Source: Nevskiaceae bacterium
GTDB lineage: Bacteria; Pseudomonadota; Gammaproteobacteria; Nevskiales; Nevskiaceae
Length of the DNA: 64,000 nt
Assembly: GCA_004298465.1 (NCBI GenBank)
Contig: SCRT01000012.1
Coordinates: forward strand, 124,001-188,000
Direction: 5' to 3'
Below the pieces are notes generated by a model. It saw only the letters and a program-made list of their open reading frames with translations. It did not search any database and was not told the origin of the DNA. Shown piece by piece: positions 16,608 through 25,350 of this stretch. How positions within the stretch are numbered: the first letter of the stretch is position 1; each line of letters starts with the position of its first letter. Both the position numbers and the translations under genes were made by a program.

Positions 16608-17255
16608 TCAGGAAGTGGATGGCGGGTGCAACCAGGCGTCGATCTGGTCGCGGGCCTGTTCCAGGCCCTGCCCGCTGAGCGATGAGAACAGCTGGGCACT
16701 CGCTTCGCCGGGACGGGCGGCGAGGCTGTTGCGCGTGTTTTCGAGCGCGCGTAGAGCGGCGCTGCGGCTGAGCTTGTCGGCTTTAGTGAGGAGGATGTGA
16801 ACGGGCCGAACATGGGCGTGGGCCCATTCCAGCATCTGCACGTCCAGGGGTTGCAGCGGTCGGCGCACGTCCATCAAGACCACGAGCCCGATGAGGTTGC
16901 GGCGCTGGGCAACATACTGCCCCACCAGCGCTTCCCAGGTTCTGCGTGTGTCTGGTGGCGCCTTGGCGAAACCGTAACCCGGCAAGTCCACGAGGCGGGT
17001 TTCATCCGTCAGTGCAAATAGGTTGATGAGCTGCGTGCGGCCGGGCGTGTTGCTGACCCGGGCCAGCCCGCGCTGGTCGCACAGGCGGTTCAACGCGCTG
17101 GATTTGCCGGCGTTGGAGCGGCCGGCGAAAGCCACTTCCGGAATCGCGTCCGGCGGCAGTTGCGCCAGCTTCGCGGCAGAGCGCAGGAAGCAGGCCCCGC
17201 GCAGCGGATTTGCCGCTGGCTGAGCGGGGGTTGTGGAATGGGGTTTGTCTGTCAC
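16608..17255 (-). CDS. engB: Ribosome-assembly GTPase EngB (YihA/YsxC)
   Basis: A 215-residue essential-type GTPase acting in large ribosomal subunit assembly. G1 is GRSNAGKSSALN (about 45-56), G2 lies in NTPGRTQLIN, G3 is DLPGYGFAK (about 94), and G4 is LLTKADK (about 159), with the late SSLSGQG as G5. Length matches the family. It converges with the two small RNAs and is divergent from cytochrome c4, the arrangement seen in Pseudomonas. A TAAAAT element at 17273-17278 lies in the 96 bp between the two starts. It shows no unusual residues. Confidence 0.97.
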   Translation of the reverse strand: MTDKPHSTTPAQPAANPLRGACFLRSAAKLAQLPPDAIPEVAFAGRSNAGKSSALNRLCDQRGLARVSNTPGRTQLINLFALTDETRLVDLPGYGFAKAPPDTRRTWEALVGQYVAQRRNLIGLVVLMDVRRPLQPLDVQMLEWAHAHVRPVHILLTKADKLSRSAALRALENTRNSLAARPGEASAQLFSSLSGQGLEQARDQIDAWLHPPSTS

Positions 17256-17351
17256 GAATGCGGGGCTTTGTGTAAAATCAACGGGATCACAGGCTCAATC
17301 GTAACGTGCGCCGAGTACGCGCGTTGCAACCGTCTTTCGAGGGGTCTCACC

Positions 17352-17975
17352 ATGGTGCGCTTCGTTCTCGCCGCTGTTCTGCTGGTTCCAGCCGTCGCTT
17401 TTGCCGCTGGCGATCTTTTCACGAACGGCGATGCCGCTGCGGGAGAAAAAGATGTCACGACCTGCGTCCAGTGCCATGGACCGGGCGGCAACGGCTCGAT
17501 GAGCCCGACGTTCCCGAAGCTCGCGAACCAGGGTTCCGCCTATCTTTTCGAGCAGTTGCAGGAATTCAAGGCGAACACGCGCAAGAATGCCGTCATGAAC
17601 ATTCAGGCCGCGCCGCTTTCCGAGCAGCAGATGCGCGACATTGCCGCGTATTTCTCGGCCCAGGCCTTCGTGCCGGGTACGGCGAGCGAAGCTTCCGTGG
17701 CGGTTGCCCAGCCGCTGTATCGCGGCGGTGATCCGGCGCGCGGCGTGCCGGCCTGCGCGGCGTGCCACGGCCCGGCAGGCGAAGGCAACGTCGCAGCGGC
17801 GTATCCGCGCATCGGCGGGCAGAACTCGGCCTACGTGGCGGCACAGCTCAGTGCCTACAAGGCAGGTACGCGGGGTGCTGCGAATGCCAAGGGCAAGATC
17901 ATGCAGCAGATCGCCGCGAAGCTGACGGACGACGAGATCCAGGCGCTGTCCAGCTACGTGTCCGGTCTGCACTGA
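17352..17975 (+). CDS. Dihaem cytochrome c4
   Basis: A 207-residue periplasmic electron carrier. A signal peptide (VRFVLAAVLLVPAVAFA) precedes two c-type domains, each with its haem motif: CVQCH (about 38) and CAACH (about 136). Each domain ends with a methionine-bearing region, NAVMNIQ and KIMQQIA, that could supply the sixth haem ligand. Two-domain c4 cytochromes pass electrons to terminal oxidases and are typically adjacent to engB in gammaproteobacteria. I placed the start at ATG 17352, where the signal peptide begins; the open frame extends upstream without support. A hairpin terminator follows at 18003-18038. Confidence 0.93.
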   Translation: MVRFVLAAVLLVPAVAFAAGDLFTNGDAAAGEKDVTTCVQCHGPGGNGSMSPTFPKLANQGSAYLFEQLQEFKANTRKNAVMNIQAAPLSEQQMRDIAAYFSAQAFVPGTASEASVAVAQPLYRGGDPARGVPACAACHGPAGEGNVAAAYPRIGGQNSAYVAAQLSAYKAGTRGAANAKGKIMQQIAAKLTDDEIQALSSYVSGLH

Positions 17976-18002
17976 CCGACACGCTTTCAGCGCGTCATCC
18001 TC

Positions 18003-18038
18003 AACGCCGGGTCGCGGAAACGTGGCTCGGCGTTTTGT
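18003..18038 (+). terminator. Hairpin terminator after cytochrome c4
   Basis: AACGCCG at 18003-18009 pairs with CGGCGTT at 18028-18034, followed by TTGTGTTT. The position, 28 bp after the c4 stop, fits a Rho-independent terminator, though the T-run is interrupted and the loop is long. Confidence 0.5.
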
Positions 18039-18049
18039 GTTTCATGGCC

Positions 18050-18080
18050 TTGTGGAGCTTGTGCAGGGGAAAGCTATACT
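18050..18080 (+). promoter_or_regulatory. Possible promoter of the Mpo1-like gene
   Basis: TATACT at 18075-18080 is a good -10 element, 28 bp before the start codon. The best -35 is TTGTGG at 18050-18055, with a rather long 19-base spacer. It lies just after the c4 terminator, so an independent promoter here makes sense. Confidence 0.4.
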
Positions 18081-18107
18081 CGGCCTGTACCGTCTCAGGG
18101 GTTGCCC

Positions 18108-18422
18108 ATGCCAGAACCTGCACCTTCATTCTCGAGTTTCGGGGCGTTCTACCCGTTCTATCTTGGCGAGCATGCGAACCGTACGTGCCGGCGGCTGCAT
18201 TTCGTCGGCACTTCGCTCGTCATCGTCACGTTTATCGCTGCGATTGCTTCGCAGCATTACGCGGCGTTGTGGCTGATGCCGGTGTTCGGCTACGCCTTTG
18301 CGTGGGTAGGACACTTCGTGTTTGAAAAGAACCGCCCGGCAACGTTCAAGCACCCGTTCTACAGCCTGGCGGGTGATTTCGCGATGTACCGCGACATCTG
18401 GACCGGCAAGATCCGCTTCTAG
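18108..18422 (+). CDS. Mpo1-like (DUF962) membrane protein
   Basis: A 104-residue protein with two close hydrophobic hairpins. The conserved features of DUF962/Mpo1 are FYLGEHANRTCRRLHFVGT, GYAFAWVGHFVFEKNRPATF and HPFYSLAGDFAMY, which contain the family histidines. Yeast Mpo1 is an iron-dependent dioxygenase in alpha-oxidation of 2-hydroxy fatty acids, so a lipid-related oxidation is possible here. ATG 18108 is preceded by AGGGG with proper spacing, better than TTG 18102. It has its own promoter candidate and is followed 62 bp later by a phosphoesterase gene. Family assignment is firm; the substrate is not. Confidence 0.82.
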   Translation: MPEPAPSFSSFGAFYPFYLGEHANRTCRRLHFVGTSLVIVTFIAAIASQHYAALWLMPVFGYAFAWVGHFVFEKNRPATFKHPFYSLAGDFAMYRDIWTGKIRF

Positions 18423-18484
18423 AAAAGCGCCGAACAAGCGCCTGCGCTCGGCATCACGCACGCGGGCAACGCCCGGGAATGTCT

Positions 18485-19270
18485 ATGAAACTGCGTGTCC
18501 TCAGCGACCTGCACTTGCGCTATGCGCCGATTGAACTGCCGAAGGTGGCCGCGGACGTTGTGGTGCTGGTGGGTGACATCAACCGTGGCGCCAGCGGCGT
18601 GGAATGGGCTCATGCGCAGTTTCCGGGGCAGTGCGTGCTGTACGTGCTGGGCAACCACGAGTTCTACCGCGGTTGCGTGGAAGACGTTTACGCCGCGTGC
18701 GAACGCGCGGCACGACACGGCGCTGCCGACGTCCATATTCTGCAGGACAGCGAATTCGTACACGACGGCGTAGCGTTTCTCGGCACGACGTTGTGGACGG
18801 ACTTCCTGCTGTTCGGCGCCGAGCAGAAAGCCGCGGCGATGGAGAAGATCCGGCAACTGGCGCCCGACTTCCGTATCGTCCGCACGGCAGCGCTGAACGG
18901 CTGCCAGCGCGTCATGACGCCGGCCGATCCGGCGCGCTGGTTTGCTCACAGCCGCCACTGGCTGCGCGAGCGCATCGACCACCACCGCAACGCCGGCAAC
19001 CGCGTGTGCGCCATCACCCATTTCGCGCCGGCACGGGGTTCGCTGGCGACGCGCTTCGCGGAAGACCTGGCCTCGGCCTATTTCGTCAACGATTTCGACA
19101 GCTGGATGCCGACGCACGGCCCGGACCTGTGGCTGCACGGCCATACGCACGACGGCTTCGACTACCGCCTCGGGCGCACGCGCGTGGTGTGCAACCCGCG
19201 CGGCTACCCCGACGAGCGCAGTAAAACCGATACCCGGCCTTTCGACCCGGCGCTGGTCGTGGAAATCTGA
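18485..19270 (+). CDS. Metallophosphoesterase
   Basis: A 261-residue calcineurin-type phosphoesterase with all metal motifs: LSDLHL (about 6), VGDI (about 29), LGNHEFY (about 57), ITHFAP (about 175) and LHGHTHDGFDY (about 217). The GNHE variant and the HGHTHD ending are those of the small predicted phosphoesterases often annotated only by domain. ATG 18485 has GGGA six bases ahead; ATG 18479 would add two residues. It is distinct in sequence from the phosphoesterase at 4728. Neighbours (Mpo1-like, acyl-CoA synthetases) do not show its substrate. Confidence 0.85.
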   Translation: MKLRVLSDLHLRYAPIELPKVAADVVVLVGDINRGASGVEWAHAQFPGQCVLYVLGNHEFYRGCVEDVYAACERAARHGAADVHILQDSEFVHDGVAFLGTTLWTDFLLFGAEQKAAAMEKIRQLAPDFRIVRTAALNGCQRVMTPADPARWFAHSRHWLRERIDHHRNAGNRVCAITHFAPARGSLATRFAEDLASAYFVNDFDSWMPTHGPDLWLHGHTHDGFDYRLGRTRVVCNPRGYPDERSKTDTRPFDPALVVEI

Positions 19271-19398
19271 CGCCGGCGGCCGTGCGGTTGACGGGGGCAG
19301 CCCTGCTCCCCAGAATCCTTGCAACCGGCCGCACGTGCCGGAGCAGAATGTGGGGGCCTTGAACAGGCCGCCACGCGACGATGAGGAGAGGGCGAGAC

Positions 19399-20970
19399 GT
19401 GGAAACAGCACTGACTCCGATGGAGTTTGCAGATCGTGCGCGCAAGCTTTACGGCGCGCGCGAAGCCGTGGTGGATGGTGACCTGCGGCTGACCTATACG
19501 CAATTCTTCGAGCGCTGCGATCGCTGGTCCGCAGCGCTGTACAGACTCGGAGTCCGGCCAGGGGACCGAGTGGGCGCAATTGCGCCGAACACACATCAGA
19601 ATCTTGAGCAGTATTACGCCGTACCACAGCTGGGCGCCATCCTGGTGCCGATGAACTATCGCCTGATCGCCGACGACTGGGTGTATCTCGTGGGCCATAG
19701 TGGGTGCAAGGTGCTGTGCGTGCATGAAGATTTTCTGGAGCAGGTCGACGCGGTACGCGACCAGTTGAAGGGGGTTGAGCACTTTGTCGCGCTTGAAGGC
19801 CATCGGAATGGCTGGCTGGAGTACGAAAAACTGCTGCGGGCGGAGCTCCCGGAATTTCCATCGCCGGAAATCGACGAAAGCGAGCCGATTACCATCAATT
19901 ACACGAGTGGCACGACGTCGCGACCCAAGGGCGTCATGGAGACGCACCGCGCGCAGTGGGTCAATGCCATGGCCACGCTCGTGCACTGGCACATGACGCC
20001 GGCCGATCGCTATCTGTGGACGTTGCCGATGTTCCATGTCAATGGCTGGACTTTCACGTGGATCGTGACTGCCGCAGGCGGCACGCACGTCTGCCTGCGC
20101 AAGGTCGACGCGACCCACATTTACGCGCTGTGCAACGCGGAACGCATCACGCACCTGTGCGCTTCACCGACGGTGTTGATCGCCATTGCCAATGGGCCCG
20201 AGGCGCAGCGCAAGCAGTTGAGGAAGGGCGTGAAGGTCCTGACCGCTGGGGCCCCGCCGGCGGCGGCCACCATCGAACGCATGGAAGGCGAGCTCGGCTG
20301 GGACATCACGCACATCTACGGGTTGACCGAAACCGGGCCTTTCATCACCATCTGCGAACCGCTGCCGGAGCACGCAGGGCTGGACCTTGCCTCCCTGGCG
20401 GACATAAAGGCCTGCCAGGGTGTGCCACTGATCGGCACCGGCGACGTCCGGGTCGTGGACGAGGCCATGCGCGACGTCCCGCACGATGGCAAGACCCTGG
20501 GAGAAATCGTGGCGCGCGGCAACGTGATGCTGAAAGGCTACTACGACAACCCGGAGGCCACGGAAGAAGCCTTCCGCGGCGGGTGGTTCCATTCGGGCGA
20601 TGCGGCGGTCATCCATCCGAACGGCTACATCCAGATCCGCGACCGCTTCAAGGACGTCATCGTTTCGGGTGGCGAGAACATTTCCTCCATCGAGGTCGAA
20701 GGTGCACTGCTGCGCCACCCGGCGGTGCTGGAAGTCGCCGTCGTCGGGCTGCCGCATGAGAAATGGGGCGAGTCGCCCCATGCCTTCATTGTCCTCAAGC
20801 AAGGCGCTGCGGCGACCGAGGACGAGATGCGTCAGTTCGCCCGCGACCACATGGCGCATTTCAAGGTGCCGACCGGCTACCACTTTGTCAAGGAACTGCC
20901 GAAGACTGCGACCGGCAAGATCCAGAAATTTGCGCTGCGCGGCGGGCGGGCCGGGATCACCGCGCAGTAG
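19399..20970 (+). CDS. Acyl-CoA synthetase (AMP-forming), long-chain type
   Basis: A 523-residue ANL-family enzyme that activates a carboxylic acid to its CoA thioester through an adenylate. The phosphate-binding loop is YTSGTTSRPKG (about 170), the adenine region YGLTETGP (about 312), the hinge motif IQIRDRFKDVIVSGGENISS (about 412) and the catalytic lysine KTATGKIQK (about 508). GTG 19399 follows AGGAGAGGG. The FHVNGW stretch and overall pattern resemble medium- to long-chain fatty or branched acid CoA ligases. It lies 40 bp before a second, different acyl-CoA synthetase. Together they may feed beta-oxidation, but no other oxidation gene is present here. Confidence 0.92.
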   Translation: METALTPMEFADRARKLYGAREAVVDGDLRLTYTQFFERCDRWSAALYRLGVRPGDRVGAIAPNTHQNLEQYYAVPQLGAILVPMNYRLIADDWVYLVGHSGCKVLCVHEDFLEQVDAVRDQLKGVEHFVALEGHRNGWLEYEKLLRAELPEFPSPEIDESEPITINYTSGTTSRPKGVMETHRAQWVNAMATLVHWHMTPADRYLWTLPMFHVNGWTFTWIVTAAGGTHVCLRKVDATHIYALCNAERITHLCASPTVLIAIANGPEAQRKQLRKGVKVLTAGAPPAAATIERMEGELGWDITHIYGLTETGPFITICEPLPEHAGLDLASLADIKACQGVPLIGTGDVRVVDEAMRDVPHDGKTLGEIVARGNVMLKGYYDNPEATEEAFRGGWFHSGDAAVIHPNGYIQIRDRFKDVIVSGGENISSIEVEGALLRHPAVLEVAVVGLPHEKWGESPHAFIVLKQGAAATEDEMRQFARDHMAHFKVPTGYHFVKELPKTATGKIQKFALRGGRAGITAQ

Positions 20971-21010
20971 CCCGTCGCCTCTCGATGATTGTTCTGCAGG
21001 GGGACGTTTC

Positions 21011-22543
21011 ATGGTGACCGTGGCCCAGGCCCTGTTTCGCAACGCGCGTCGCGTTCCGCGGCGTGAAGCGCTGGTGACGCCGACGTTGCGCCAGACCTAC
21101 GCGGAGCTGGACGCACGCGTCAACCAGTTTGCGAACGCCCTGGCAGCGTCGGGGTTGAAAAAGGGCGACCGTCTCGCGCTCATGAGCCCGAACAAGGAGG
21201 GCTTCGTCTACACCTATTACGCGGCGTTGCGGCTGGGCCTGATCCACGTTTCCGTCAACCCGCGGATGGCAGCACCGGAAGTCACCTACCTGCTCGACGA
21301 CAGTGGTGCGCGCGGGTTCGTCTACGATTCCAGCCTCACCGAGGTGGCGCAGGCCGCCGTGGCCGCCGCGGCGCATGGGCCGGCCGTGGTGCTGACGGCA
21401 GACGCGACCGGTGCCGCCGACAGCCTGGTCGAGCGTGCGGACCGATCTGCGGCCGACGATCCGGGCGTGGACGTCAGCGAGGCTGACGATGCCGAGATCC
21501 TCTATACCTCCGGTACCACCGGGCAGCCGAAAGGCGTGCTGCTCGACCACCACCGGGTGACGTGGGCCGGCGTGAACATCAACATGGCGGTCGGTATCCG
21601 CGATGGTGACACCCTGCTGCACGTCGCACCGCTCTACCATTCCGCGGAGCTGAACCTGTTCCTGAACGGCGGCATGCTGGTCGGCGCCCGGCACGTTTTG
21701 CTGCCGGCCTTCGAGCCGGCCGCCGTGCTGGATGCCATGGAACGCGAGCGCGTGGATGCGTTCTTCGGCGTACCGACCATGTACAAGTTCATGCTCGCGC
21801 AGCCGGATTTCCCCCGGCGTGATCTTGCGGCGTGGCGCATCGGCATGTTCGGCGCCGCACCGATGCCGCCGTCGCTGATCGAGGCGCTGGCGCGGGCCGC
21901 ACCGAACGTGCGTCTCTACAACCTGTGCGGGCCGACGGAATGCGGCCCCGGTGGCATCATGCTGGGCGGCGGCGACCTGTTTACCCACCCCGGCGCGAAC
22001 GGCTGGGGCTTCATCAACACGGAAGTGCGCGTGGTGGACGACGCCGGGCGCGACGTCGAGGCCGGTGGCGTGGGCGAGATCATCGTGCGCGGCGAGACCA
22101 CGATGAAACGCTACTGGAACAAGCCCGAAGCGACGGCGAAGACGCTGCGCGATGGCTGGGTCTGGACCGGCGACATTGGGCGCATCGCCGAAGATGGCTG
22201 CATCACGCTCGTCGACCGCAAGAAGGACATGATCATCACCGGCGGCATGAACGTCTACTCCGTGGAAGTGGAGAATGCGTTGGCCGCGCATCCCGACGTG
22301 CTCGACTGCGCGGTGATCGGCGTGCCGCACCCGGACTACGGCGAAAGCATCCTGGCCGTCGTCACGCCACGCGAGGGCGCGATCGTGACACTCGACGGCC
22401 TGCGTCGCCACGCCCGCACGCTGATCTCCGACTACAAGCTGCCCCACCGGCTCGTCATCGGCGCCGTGCCGCGCAATCCGTCCGGCAAGATCCTCAAGCA
22501 TGTCCTGCGTGCGCGCTTATCGAAGAACCCGGATGCCGCTTGA
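21011..22543 (+). CDS. Acyl-CoA synthetase (AMP-forming), second copy
   Basis: A 510-residue ANL enzyme only distantly like its neighbour. Motifs are YTSGTTGQPKG (about 166), LCGPTECGPGG (about 304), ITLVDRKKDMIITGGMNVYS (about 398) and the C-terminal lysine PSGKILKH (about 490). ATG 21011 follows AGGGGGA. It probably activates a fatty or aromatic acid. Because it starts only 40 bp after the first synthetase, the pair forms an operon. Its stop codon (22541-22543) lies inside an FNR-like box that serves the next operon, so the end of this gene doubles as regulatory DNA. Confidence 0.92.
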   Translation: MVTVAQALFRNARRVPRREALVTPTLRQTYAELDARVNQFANALAASGLKKGDRLALMSPNKEGFVYTYYAALRLGLIHVSVNPRMAAPEVTYLLDDSGARGFVYDSSLTEVAQAAVAAAAHGPAVVLTADATGAADSLVERADRSAADDPGVDVSEADDAEILYTSGTTGQPKGVLLDHHRVTWAGVNINMAVGIRDGDTLLHVAPLYHSAELNLFLNGGMLVGARHVLLPAFEPAAVLDAMERERVDAFFGVPTMYKFMLAQPDFPRRDLAAWRIGMFGAAPMPPSLIEALARAAPNVRLYNLCGPTECGPGGIMLGGGDLFTHPGANGWGFINTEVRVVDDAGRDVEAGGVGEIIVRGETTMKRYWNKPEATAKTLRDGWVWTGDIGRIAEDGCITLVDRKKDMIITGGMNVYSVEVENALAAHPDVLDCAVIGVPHPDYGESILAVVTPREGAIVTLDGLRRHARTLISDYKLPHRLVIGAVPRNPSGKILKHVLRARLSKNPDAA

Positions 22544-22582
22544 TTGTCGTCAAACTTGTTGGAGTGCCCTTGGGGGTATATT
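22540..22582 (+). promoter_or_regulatory. FNR/Dnr-type box and -10 of the nor operon
   Basis: TTGATTGTCGTCAA at 22540-22553 matches the FNR/Dnr consensus TTGAT-N4-ATCAA at nine of ten fixed positions. A TATATT -10 element at 22577-22582 implies a start near 22589, which puts the box centre at about -42. That is the class II activator position. Low-oxygen or nitric-oxide control of norCB is therefore expected. A weak -35 (TTGTTG, 22556-22561) is spaced only 15 bases, consistent with activator dependence. Confidence 0.6.
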
Positions 22583-22627
22583 CCAGTCATAGCCGCACGG
22601 GGCAAAGCGGCGGCGCGGGAGAAAAGG

Positions 22628-23278
22628 GTGGACACGATTTCGGTGGGACCCCCTCGGGCTGGGGTAGGCGGCGATCTGGCGGACCCGCGATTCTGGGCAG
22701 CGGGCGCCATCAGTACAACCATCGTGATGCTGATCGTACTGGCGTTCCTGACGGTCGACAGTCTGAGCGTCATCACGGCCGGTGGGCGCAATGTGCCAGC
22801 CTATGATGTCATCAATCGGCACATCGGCTATGAATTCAACTGGGCGCGACATCGCGACGTGCCGGTGATCGGCGGGCTCGAGCCGTTGTTCGGCCAGACT
22901 GTCACGGAAGCCGAGGCCGCTGCACTGATGGAGAAAGGCAAGCTGGTAATCCAGAGCCGGGCCTGCATGGATTGCCATACTTTCTTTGGCAACGGGGCTT
23001 ACTACGCGCCAGACCTGACGAAGTCGTGGCTGGACCCGGCGTGGGAGAACATCTGGATGCCGATGACCGGCAAGGCCACGCGTGAAGCAGCGATGGTGGA
23101 ATTCCTCATGCATCCCGACCAGTACCCAACTTGGAATCGCCGCATGCCGAACCTGCATCTGACGGAGGAGGAGGCGCGCGCCACCGTGGCCTATCTGAAA
23201 TGGGTGTCGTCGGTGGACACGAACGGGTTCCCGGCAAATTTCCGGACGACGAAACCCGACCACGCGAAACAACCGTAA
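22628..23278 (+). CDS. norC: Nitric oxide reductase cytochrome c subunit (NorC-like)
   Basis: A 216-residue membrane-anchored cytochrome c. One helix (FWAAGAISTTIVMLIVLAFL, about 27-46) holds it in the membrane, and the periplasmic domain has one haem motif, CMDCHTFFGNGAYYAPDL (about 117). That is the NorC signature. The methionine in NRRMPNLHL is the probable axial ligand. It is longer than a classical NorC of about 150 residues because of extra sequence between helix and haem. GTG 22628 follows GGGAG; an upstream frame to 22544 is less likely. It passes electrons to NorB, encoded 12 bp downstream. Confidence 0.85.
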   Translation: MDTISVGPPRAGVGGDLADPRFWAAGAISTTIVMLIVLAFLTVDSLSVITAGGRNVPAYDVINRHIGYEFNWARHRDVPVIGGLEPLFGQTVTEAEAAALMEKGKLVIQSRACMDCHTFFGNGAYYAPDLTKSWLDPAWENIWMPMTGKATREAAMVEFLMHPDQYPTWNRRMPNLHLTEEEARATVAYLKWVSSVDTNGFPANFRTTKPDHAKQP

Positions 23279-23290
23279 CGGGGGCTGGCC

Positions 23291-24691
23291 ATGTATCGAT
23301 CGCAAAGGCTGTCGCTGCGTTATTACACGGCGGCCATCACGCTATTTGGCGTCATGATCTTGTTCGGGCTGCTGTCCGCGCTCTACTACGTGTTCCCGTC
23401 CATGCTGTTCGAGGTGCTCAATTTCAGCACTTCGAAGATCCTGCACATCGACACCTTGGTCATCTGGCTGCTGATGGCTTTTCTTGGTGCCGTGTACTGG
23501 TACCTGCCGCAGGAGCTGGAGCATGAAGTGGTCGGCATCCGGCTGGCGGAAGCCACGTTCTGGGTGTTCTGCGCTGTTGTTGCCGTCGTCGCCGTCGTGT
23601 TTCTTGTGGTGCAGATCGGTGACAGCACGGCCTTCACGCTGTGGTTCATCAACCAAGGGCGCAAGTACGTGGAGGCCCCGCGCTGGGCTTCCATCGGCGT
23701 GGTTGTGGTGATGGGCGTGTTCGCCTACAACGTGGTGGCGACGTGCGTGAAGGCGCGCCGCATGACGGGCGTCACTTGGGTGCTGGTGCTCGACCTCATC
23801 CCGTTGCTGGCGGTGTACATGGACGCTTTCCCCGCCGACGAGAACATGTCGCGCGACCTTTACTGGTGGTGGTGGCTGGTGCACATGTGGGTGGAGAGCA
23901 CTTGGGAAGTGCTGATCGGCTGCATCATGGCGATGGTGCTGATGGACGTGATGGGTACGTCGCGACGCATCGTGGAGACGTGGCTGTACATCGAAGTGAT
24001 GCTGGTGCTCGGTGCCGGCATCCTCGGGCTTGGACATCACTATTTCTGGATCGGAACGCCGGAGTACTGGCTCAGCATTGGTGGATTCTTCTCAGCACTG
24101 GAGCCGCTGCCGCTGCTGGGTATGGTCGTGCACGCCGTCTATGACGCTGGCGAGCACCGACTGAGGACCGTGAACCGGCCGGCGTTCTTCTGGATCACCA
24201 CCGAGGCGTTCCTGAATTTCATCGGCGCTGGCGTGTGGGGCTTCATGATGACCCTGCCGCAGATCAACCTGTTCTCGCACGGCACGCAGTGGACGGTATC
24301 GCATGGCCACTTCGCGTTCTACGGCGCCTATGTGTGCGGCGTAATCGCGGTGTTCTACGTGGCGAAGCAGAAGACATCTGGAGTGGCCTGCCTTGACGAC
24401 CGTTTTTGGAAGTGGGGTTATGGTCTGCTCAACATCGGCATGGTCGGCATGGTGATGGGGCTGCTGCTGGCCGGTATCACGCAGGCGTTCTACGGGCGGG
24501 CGATCGGTGGGTCCACCTTGATGGCGTTCACGCAGGTTTCCGAGAACCCATGGTTCCTCTCGGGCATCTGGGCACGCCTGCTGTTCGGAATCGTGTTTGC
24601 CGCAGGCTATGTGGCGCTCGTCTACGACCTGCTCAGGAAACCACGTTCGAATGCGGTTGGAGCAGGTGAAATCGCGGGGGCAGCGACATGA
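23291..24691 (+). CDS. norB: Nitric oxide reductase catalytic subunit (NorB-like)
   Basis: A 466-residue, twelve-helix haem-copper-superfamily subunit that reduces two NO to N2O. The iron site FeB is intact: His about 198 and Glu about 202 in VHMWVESTWE, and the His pair in GHHYFWIG (about 248). The two haem histidines are in SHGHFAFYG (about 337), and the LEPLP glutamate is present. These are cytochrome-c-dependent NOR features rather than quinol NOR or cbb3 oxidase. No norQ or norD follows; instead two small membrane proteins do. The last four bases overlap the next gene (ATGA). Detoxification of NO is at least as likely as full denitrification, since no nitrite reductase is nearby. Confidence 0.9.
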   Translation: MYRSQRLSLRYYTAAITLFGVMILFGLLSALYYVFPSMLFEVLNFSTSKILHIDTLVIWLLMAFLGAVYWYLPQELEHEVVGIRLAEATFWVFCAVVAVVAVVFLVVQIGDSTAFTLWFINQGRKYVEAPRWASIGVVVVMGVFAYNVVATCVKARRMTGVTWVLVLDLIPLLAVYMDAFPADENMSRDLYWWWWLVHMWVESTWEVLIGCIMAMVLMDVMGTSRRIVETWLYIEVMLVLGAGILGLGHHYFWIGTPEYWLSIGGFFSALEPLPLLGMVVHAVYDAGEHRLRTVNRPAFFWITTEAFLNFIGAGVWGFMMTLPQINLFSHGTQWTVSHGHFAFYGAYVCGVIAVFYVAKQKTSGVACLDDRFWKWGYGLLNIGMVGMVMGLLLAGITQAFYGRAIGGSTLMAFTQVSENPWFLSGIWARLLFGIVFAAGYVALVYDLLRKPRSNAVGAGEIAGAAT

Positions 24692-24987
24692 CGCCGACCG
24701 CATTCGTGGCGACGGCATTGCTCATGGGAGCGTTCGTGTTGGCCGGCGGGGGTTACGGCAGCCTGTACAGCGTGGGGCGGCTGCAAGGCCGACCAAGGCT
24801 GATCCGCATGGGGGCTGTATGCCTGGTCGTGGCACTCGGCTTCGCGGCGGCGATCGTCGTCGCGACCCCGCTTGCCGTCGGCTGGAAGATCCTGATCGGC
24901 GTCAGCGCCGCTGGTTATGCCGCCATTCCGCCGCTGGTATGGCGCTACCTTGAACAGCTGCATAGTGGCGGGAGGGCAATGCGATGA
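24688..24987 (+). CDS. Small three-helix membrane protein in the nor operon
   Basis: A 99-residue protein, mostly hydrophobic: segments near residues 5-27 (TAFVATALLMGAFVLAGGGY), 42-60 and 68-85, with a basic tail HSGGRAMR. I do not recognise a family. It overlaps norB before it and the next small membrane gene after it, both as ATGA, so it is translated together with the reductase. A structural or assembly role for NorCB is a fair guess, comparable to the small extra subunits in some NOR operons, but nothing in the sequence proves it. It contains no Cys or His pair that could bind haem. Confidence 0.7.
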   Translation: MTPTAFVATALLMGAFVLAGGGYGSLYSVGRLQGRPRLIRMGAVCLVVALGFAAAIVVATPLAVGWKILIGVSAAGYAAIPPLVWRYLEQLHSGGRAMR

Positions 24988-25313
24988 TTCCCAACGTTCT
25001 CAATACGCTCGTGGGGCTGGGGCTGGCCTATGCGGTTGTGTTGCACCCAACCTGGGTTGAACAGCGCTACCTGCCTTTCGGGGCGTTTGCCGTGGCGATT
25101 CTGGTACTGGCCGCGTGGGCGCGTCGCAGTGACGTGCGTCGCTGGTTCAGCACCGTGAACATCGCGCTGGCTGTGGCGCTTGGCATCCTGTCCCTGATGC
25201 CCTTGGCGACGCTGCCGAACCTCACGTTCTGGGGTGGATTCTGGATCGGCTGCCTCGTTCCCGTCATCGCCCTGTGGGCTGCGATTTTCCGCCCTTCCCG
25301 TGCCACTGCCTGA
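24984..25313 (+). CDS. Small four-helix membrane protein in the nor operon
   Basis: A 109-residue protein with hydrophobic stretches at about 4-20, 30-45, 58-75 and 82-102, short charged loops (VEQRYLP, ARRSDVRRW) and no signal peptide. It overlaps the preceding small membrane gene by four bases and lies 37 bp before a cytochrome c. No known family is recognised. Its position between norB and an electron carrier suggests involvement in respiration, as an accessory subunit or insertion factor. Compositional bias and clean coupling argue that it is a real gene. Confidence 0.7.
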   Translation: MIPNVLNTLVGLGLAYAVVLHPTWVEQRYLPFGAFAVAILVLAAWARRSDVRRWFSTVNIALAVALGILSLMPLATLPNLTFWGGFWIGCLVPVIALWAAIFRPSRATA

Positions 25314-25350
25314 CAGCGTGGCGTGCACATCCGTTTTCGAGGTCATCGTT

